In this document: piece after piece, positions 61,318 through 64,000 of the stretch
Position numbering within the stretch: position 1 is the stretch's first letter
How the letters are laid out: each line of letters begins with the position of its first letter
Origin: Methanothermobacter tenebrarum
GTDB lineage: Archaea; Methanobacteriota; Methanobacteria; Methanobacteriales; DSM-23052
DNA length: 64,000 nucleotides
Assembly: GCF_003264935.1 (NCBI RefSeq)
Contig: NZ_QLOE01000006.1
Location: 1-64,000 of the forward strand
Direction of reading: 5' to 3'
The notes under the pieces: generated by a model
What the model was told of the DNA's origin: nothing
The model's database searches: none
What the model saw: only the letters and a program-made list of their open reading frames with translations
Translations under genes and position numbers: made by a program

Positions 61318-62148
61318 ATGGTTGCGAAGATCGGTGTACTAAAATGTGGAAACCTTGGGACATCCCCAGTGATAGACCTAGTACTTGATGAAAGAGCTGA
61401 CAGACCAAATGTCGAGATCCGTGTAATGGGATCTGGAACAAAAATGAACCCTGATGATATAGAATTTGTAGTCCCCAAAATGCTCGAACTAGACAGAGAC
61501 TTTGTCATATTCATAAGCCCAAACCCAGGAGCACCAGGACCTGCAAGAGCAAGAGAACTACTCTCCGAAGCTGACGTACCCGCAATGATAGTGGGAGATG
61601 CTCCAGGACTTCGCGTGAAAGACGAAATCGAAGAACAAGGCCTCGGTTACATTATAGTTAAAGCAGACTCCATGATAGGTGCAAGGAGAGAATTCCTAGA
61701 CCCAACCGAGATGGCAGCATTCAACGCAGACTTAATGAAAGTACTTGCATTAACAGGCGCATACAGAGTAGTCCACAACACAATCGACGCCATGATAGCT
61801 GATGTAGAAGCTGGAAAAGAAATTGAACTACCACAACTTGTAATTACAAGAGATGTAGCAGTTGAAGCCGCAGACTTCAAGAACCCATATGCAAAGGCAA
61901 AAGCCATGGCAGCATATGAGATAGCATCAAAAGTCGCTGACATCGACGTTGAAGGATGCTTCATGGTACAAGACCCAGAAAAATACATACCAATAGTAGC
62001 ATCAGCACACGAAATGATGTCAACAGCCGCAAGACTAGCAGAAGAAGCAAGAGAAATAGAAAAATCCAATGACACCGTCAAGAGAACACCACACGGAAAA
62101 GAAGGAGAAACACTATCCAAGGAAAAACTACTCGAGAAACCTTCATAA
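61318..62148 (+). CDS. mtd: F420-dependent methylenetetrahydromethanopterin dehydrogenase
   Basis: A 276-residue core methanogenesis enzyme that reversibly oxidises methylene-H4MPT to methenyl-H4MPT with F420. Family stretches: KIGVLKCGNLGTSPVIDLVLDERADRPN (N-terminus, in parts KCGNLGTSPVIDL), VRVMGSGTKM near 40, FVIFISPNPGAPGPARARELL near 62, RVVHNTIDAMIADVE near 143 and PYAKAKAMAAYEIA near 190. High use of preferred codons fits strong expression. A T-rich run after the stop (62151-62176) is a probable terminator. Confidence 0.97.
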   Translation: MVAKIGVLKCGNLGTSPVIDLVLDERADRPNVEIRVMGSGTKMNPDDIEFVVPKMLELDRDFVIFISPNPGAPGPARARELLSEADVPAMIVGDAPGLRVKDEIEEQGLGYIIVKADSMIGARREFLDPTEMAAFNADLMKVLALTGAYRVVHNTIDAMIADVEAGKEIELPQLVITRDVAVEAADFKNPYAKAKAMAAYEIASKVADIDVEGCFMVQDPEKYIPIVASAHEMMSTAARLAEEAREIEKSNDTVKRTPHGKEGETLSKEKLLEKPS

Positions 62149-62149
62149 A

Positions 62150-62177
62150 ATCTATTTTTTTATTTTCCTCTTTTTTT
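62150..62177 (+). terminator. T-rich terminator after mtd
   Basis: Two oligo-T runs (TATTTTTTTATTTT and CTCTTTTTTT) immediately follow the mtd stop, the usual archaeal termination signal. The next gene starts ten bases later, so read-through or a promoter in this run must serve it. Confidence 0.5.
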
Positions 62178-62186
62178 GGTGTTTTC

Positions 62187-63569
62187 GTGTTTGATGTAAT
62201 AATAGTTGGGGCCGGTCCTGGAGGTCTCATCGCCGCAGACAAACTAGCAGATCATTTAAAGGTTTTAGTGGTTGATAAAGGAAGGGACATGGATAAACGG
62301 TATTGTCCGGCCCTAAAAGATGGTATATGTAGAAGATGTTCACCTTGTAACATAATGTGCGGCCTCGGAGGAGCTGGCGGATTATCAGATGGAAAACTAA
62401 ACCTAAGACCAGATATCGGAGGCGACCTAGAGGAATTTGTAGATACAAAAAAGGCATGGAAGCTTGTAGAAGAAGTTGACAGTTTCTTCCTCAAACATGG
62501 AGCCCCAGAGGAATTATATTCGCCCAAAGAAAAAGAAGTGGAAAAAATTTTGAAAAAATCAGCAGCAGCAGGTATAAATTTTATTCCCATCATTCAAAGG
62601 CATATAGGATCCGATAAGACGCCCATGGTCATAAAATCCATAAAAGAAGACCTTGAAAAAAGGGGCGTGGAATTTCTCCTAGAAACAAAGGCATTAGATA
62701 TCATAACAAAAAATGGAAAAATAGAGGGGCTCAAAATCGAAGATAAGAATGGGAAGGAGAATATCATAAAATGTAGGTTTTTGATCCTTGCACCTGGAAG
62801 ATCTGGTTCCATGTGGCTTGCGGAGCAAATGAAAAAACTTTCAATCCCTATAAAATACAATCCAGTGGATATAGGAGTAAGAGTTGAAGTCCCAAATATC
62901 ATAATGGAGGATATCACAAAGATAAACTGGGATCCAAAATTCCATATTATAACAAAAAGCTACGACGACTTTGTAAGAACTTTCTGCGTCTGCAACAAAG
63001 GTTTCGTGGTCGAGGAAGCCTATGACGATTTCAAAGGGGTTAATGGGCATTCGATGCGCACAAAAGCATCTGAAAACACCAATTTTGCTTTTTTAGTCAA
63101 AGTTGAGCTTACAGAGCCGGTTGAAAACACGTCTGCGTACGCCCTTTCAATCGCAAAAATTTCTAACACACTCGGCGGAGGCAAACCAATAATACAAAGA
63201 CTAGGAGATCTTAGAAAGGGGAGAAGATCCACTTGGAGGAGATTAAAAAGGAGTCCCGTGAAGCCAACATTAAAGGATGTAACACCAGGAGACATTGCAC
63301 TTGTCCTACCCTACAGGATAGTCCTTGATATAATAGAAGGCCTAGAAGCACTTGATAAAGTCATACCAGGAGTGGCCTCAGATTCCACGCTTTTATATGC
63401 TCCTGAAATAAAACTTTATGCAATGAGAATAAAAGTGGACAAGCATATGAGAACCCCAATTAGCGGATTATATGCTGTGGGAGATGGTGCAGGAGTTTCA
63501 AGGGGTATTGTAGGCGCTGCCGCAACGGCACTTATAGCCGCCGAACATATAAAATCTTTAAAGTCTTAA
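62187..63569 (+). CDS. FAD-dependent dehydrogenase (NAD(P)/FAD oxidoreductase family)
   Basis: A 460-residue flavoprotein. An N-terminal dinucleotide fold VIIVGAGPGGLIAADKLADH leads a Cys-rich segment CPALKDGICRRCSPCNIMCG (residues 38-57), like the 2Fe-2S or structural Cys region of uncharacterised archaeal FAD dehydrogenases of the COG2509 kind. LILAPGRSGSMWLAEQM near 200 and C-terminal GLYAVGDGAGVSRGIVGAAATALIAAEHI close the FAD fold. Substrate unknown. The start is GTG with GGTG in the T-run ahead. It follows mtd by 38 bases. Confidence 0.8.
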   Translation: MFDVIIVGAGPGGLIAADKLADHLKVLVVDKGRDMDKRYCPALKDGICRRCSPCNIMCGLGGAGGLSDGKLNLRPDIGGDLEEFVDTKKAWKLVEEVDSFFLKHGAPEELYSPKEKEVEKILKKSAAAGINFIPIIQRHIGSDKTPMVIKSIKEDLEKRGVEFLLETKALDIITKNGKIEGLKIEDKNGKENIIKCRFLILAPGRSGSMWLAEQMKKLSIPIKYNPVDIGVRVEVPNIIMEDITKINWDPKFHIITKSYDDFVRTFCVCNKGFVVEEAYDDFKGVNGHSMRTKASENTNFAFLVKVELTEPVENTSAYALSIAKISNTLGGGKPIIQRLGDLRKGRRSTWRRLKRSPVKPTLKDVTPGDIALVLPYRIVLDIIEGLEALDKVIPGVASDSTLLYAPEIKLYAMRIKVDKHMRTPISGLYAVGDGAGVSRGIVGAAATALIAAEHIKSLKS

Positions 63570-64000
63570 AAAGTTAAATTATATCCCAGATCAGCGTCAA
63601 CAAAATCTTTTTAAAAATTGAGAGGAAAACTATCATCAAAATGTCAAAGTAGAATTTAATCCTTCTAAAGATCATAGAAAATCGTGGGAGAAAGACTAAG
63701 CACCACTTTACAGCAGTTCCAATTGCCGTTACAATACCTCGATCCCTTTAAAACCAGTTTGGAGGGACATCCCAATTTAACATTCATAACACCAATGATC
63801 CCAATTGCCTTCGCCTCATTAAACATCTTATCTAAAACTATTTTCTTTAAAACTTCCATGCTGATACTATTATCGCTTTTTAACCACCTTCACATTACGA
63901 TACCCTAATTTCTTAATCTTTTATCCTTTATTTCAAGCGTGACTATAAGCGTCCAATCTCCTACAATCTCTTATTTTATAATCTTATTGCAAGATTAACT
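63570..64000. other. AT-rich gap at the window end, no firm gene
   Basis: No convincing gene is seen. A minus-strand frame at 63665-63859 (64 codons, MEVLKKIVLDKMFNEAKAIG..., with four cysteines) and a plus-strand frame at 63684-63908 overlap each other; neither has a ribosome site at normal spacing. The minus frame begins with plausible amphipathic sequence and could be a degraded or novel gene, but I would not assign it. Confidence 0.4.

Noticed and set aside
63684-63908. 74-codon plus-strand frame near the window end
   Set aside because: No ribosome site or promoter and fully overlaps an opposite-strand frame of equal quality; neither is convincing.

Overview
The window reads as a block of conserved core genome from a methanogenic archaeon of the order Methanobacteriales, most like Methanothermobacter. 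The evidence is a complete F420-dependent methylene-tetrahydromethanopterin dehydrogenase (mtd), two proteins resembling methanogenesis marker families 11 and 12, F430/cobamide tetrapyrrole genes (cfbA, cobJ, cbiG, cbiB, a CbiA/CfbB synthase, a CobT-like protein), archaeal information-processing genes (PolD small subunit, Cdc6/Orc1, Hef, Kae1-Bud32, archaeal S15, Lsm), and the split archaeal mevalonate route. The DNA is AT-rich. Most starts carry a GGAGGTGAT-type ribosome site, but a subset is leaderless with a TATA box about 25 bases before the ATG. No CRISPR array, insertion sequence, prophage or rRNA operon was seen.

Layout. 1-9 kb: the tail of a LeuB-type dehydrogenase, a class V aminotransferase/cysteine desulfurase, a 25-residue membrane peptide, ribH, a marker-11-like protein, a membrane GT2 glycosyltransferase, tandem-domain purE, a UbiD-type decarboxylase, then the minus-strand chain radical SAM/thiL/cfbA/DUF35. 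10-20 kb: a pair of pilin-like anchored proteins, MgtE-type cation transporter with a TrkA-C/PhoU-like partner, cobJ with an anchored hypothetical, PolD small subunit, a class II aldolase, UPF0147, cbiG-cbiB and a DUF2299 protein. 20.3-22.1 kb: the replication origin, with six origin-recognition-box repeats flanking an AT-rich core, directly upstream of cdc6.

23-36 kb: long minus-strand runs with pyrB, a tRNA m1A methyltransferase, hef, aconitase X, a RecJ-like DHH nuclease, S15, XTP pyrophosphatase and Kae1-Bud32; then a CobT-like protein, a SpoIIM-like protein, uppP and ilvE. 36-50 kb: tRNA-Val, a surface protein, a membrane-anchored Mrr-like nuclease, surE, Lsm, a marker-12-like protein, ilvC-ilvN-ilvB, purD-argF, argS, signal peptidase and ilvD. 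Together ilvB/N/C/D/E form a near-complete valine/isoleucine pathway. A perfect 53-bp tandem duplication sits at the ilvD 3' end.

50-64 kb: a rubredoxin-hybrid cluster protein fusion, thrS, a ParA ATPase with a small partner that has a ParB-like N-terminal motif but no ParB nuclease domain, a radical SAM/HhH protein, a small two-helix membrane protein enclosed by a perfect 16-bp inverted repeat, a tetrapyrrole amidase, a membrane polymerase-like protein with a glycosyltransferase, mtd and an FAD oxidoreductase. The most distinctive items are the origin architecture, the ParA/mini-partner pair, the inverted-repeat small-gene cassette and several start sites (including a probable CTG start for cbiG) where the longest reading frame is misleading.
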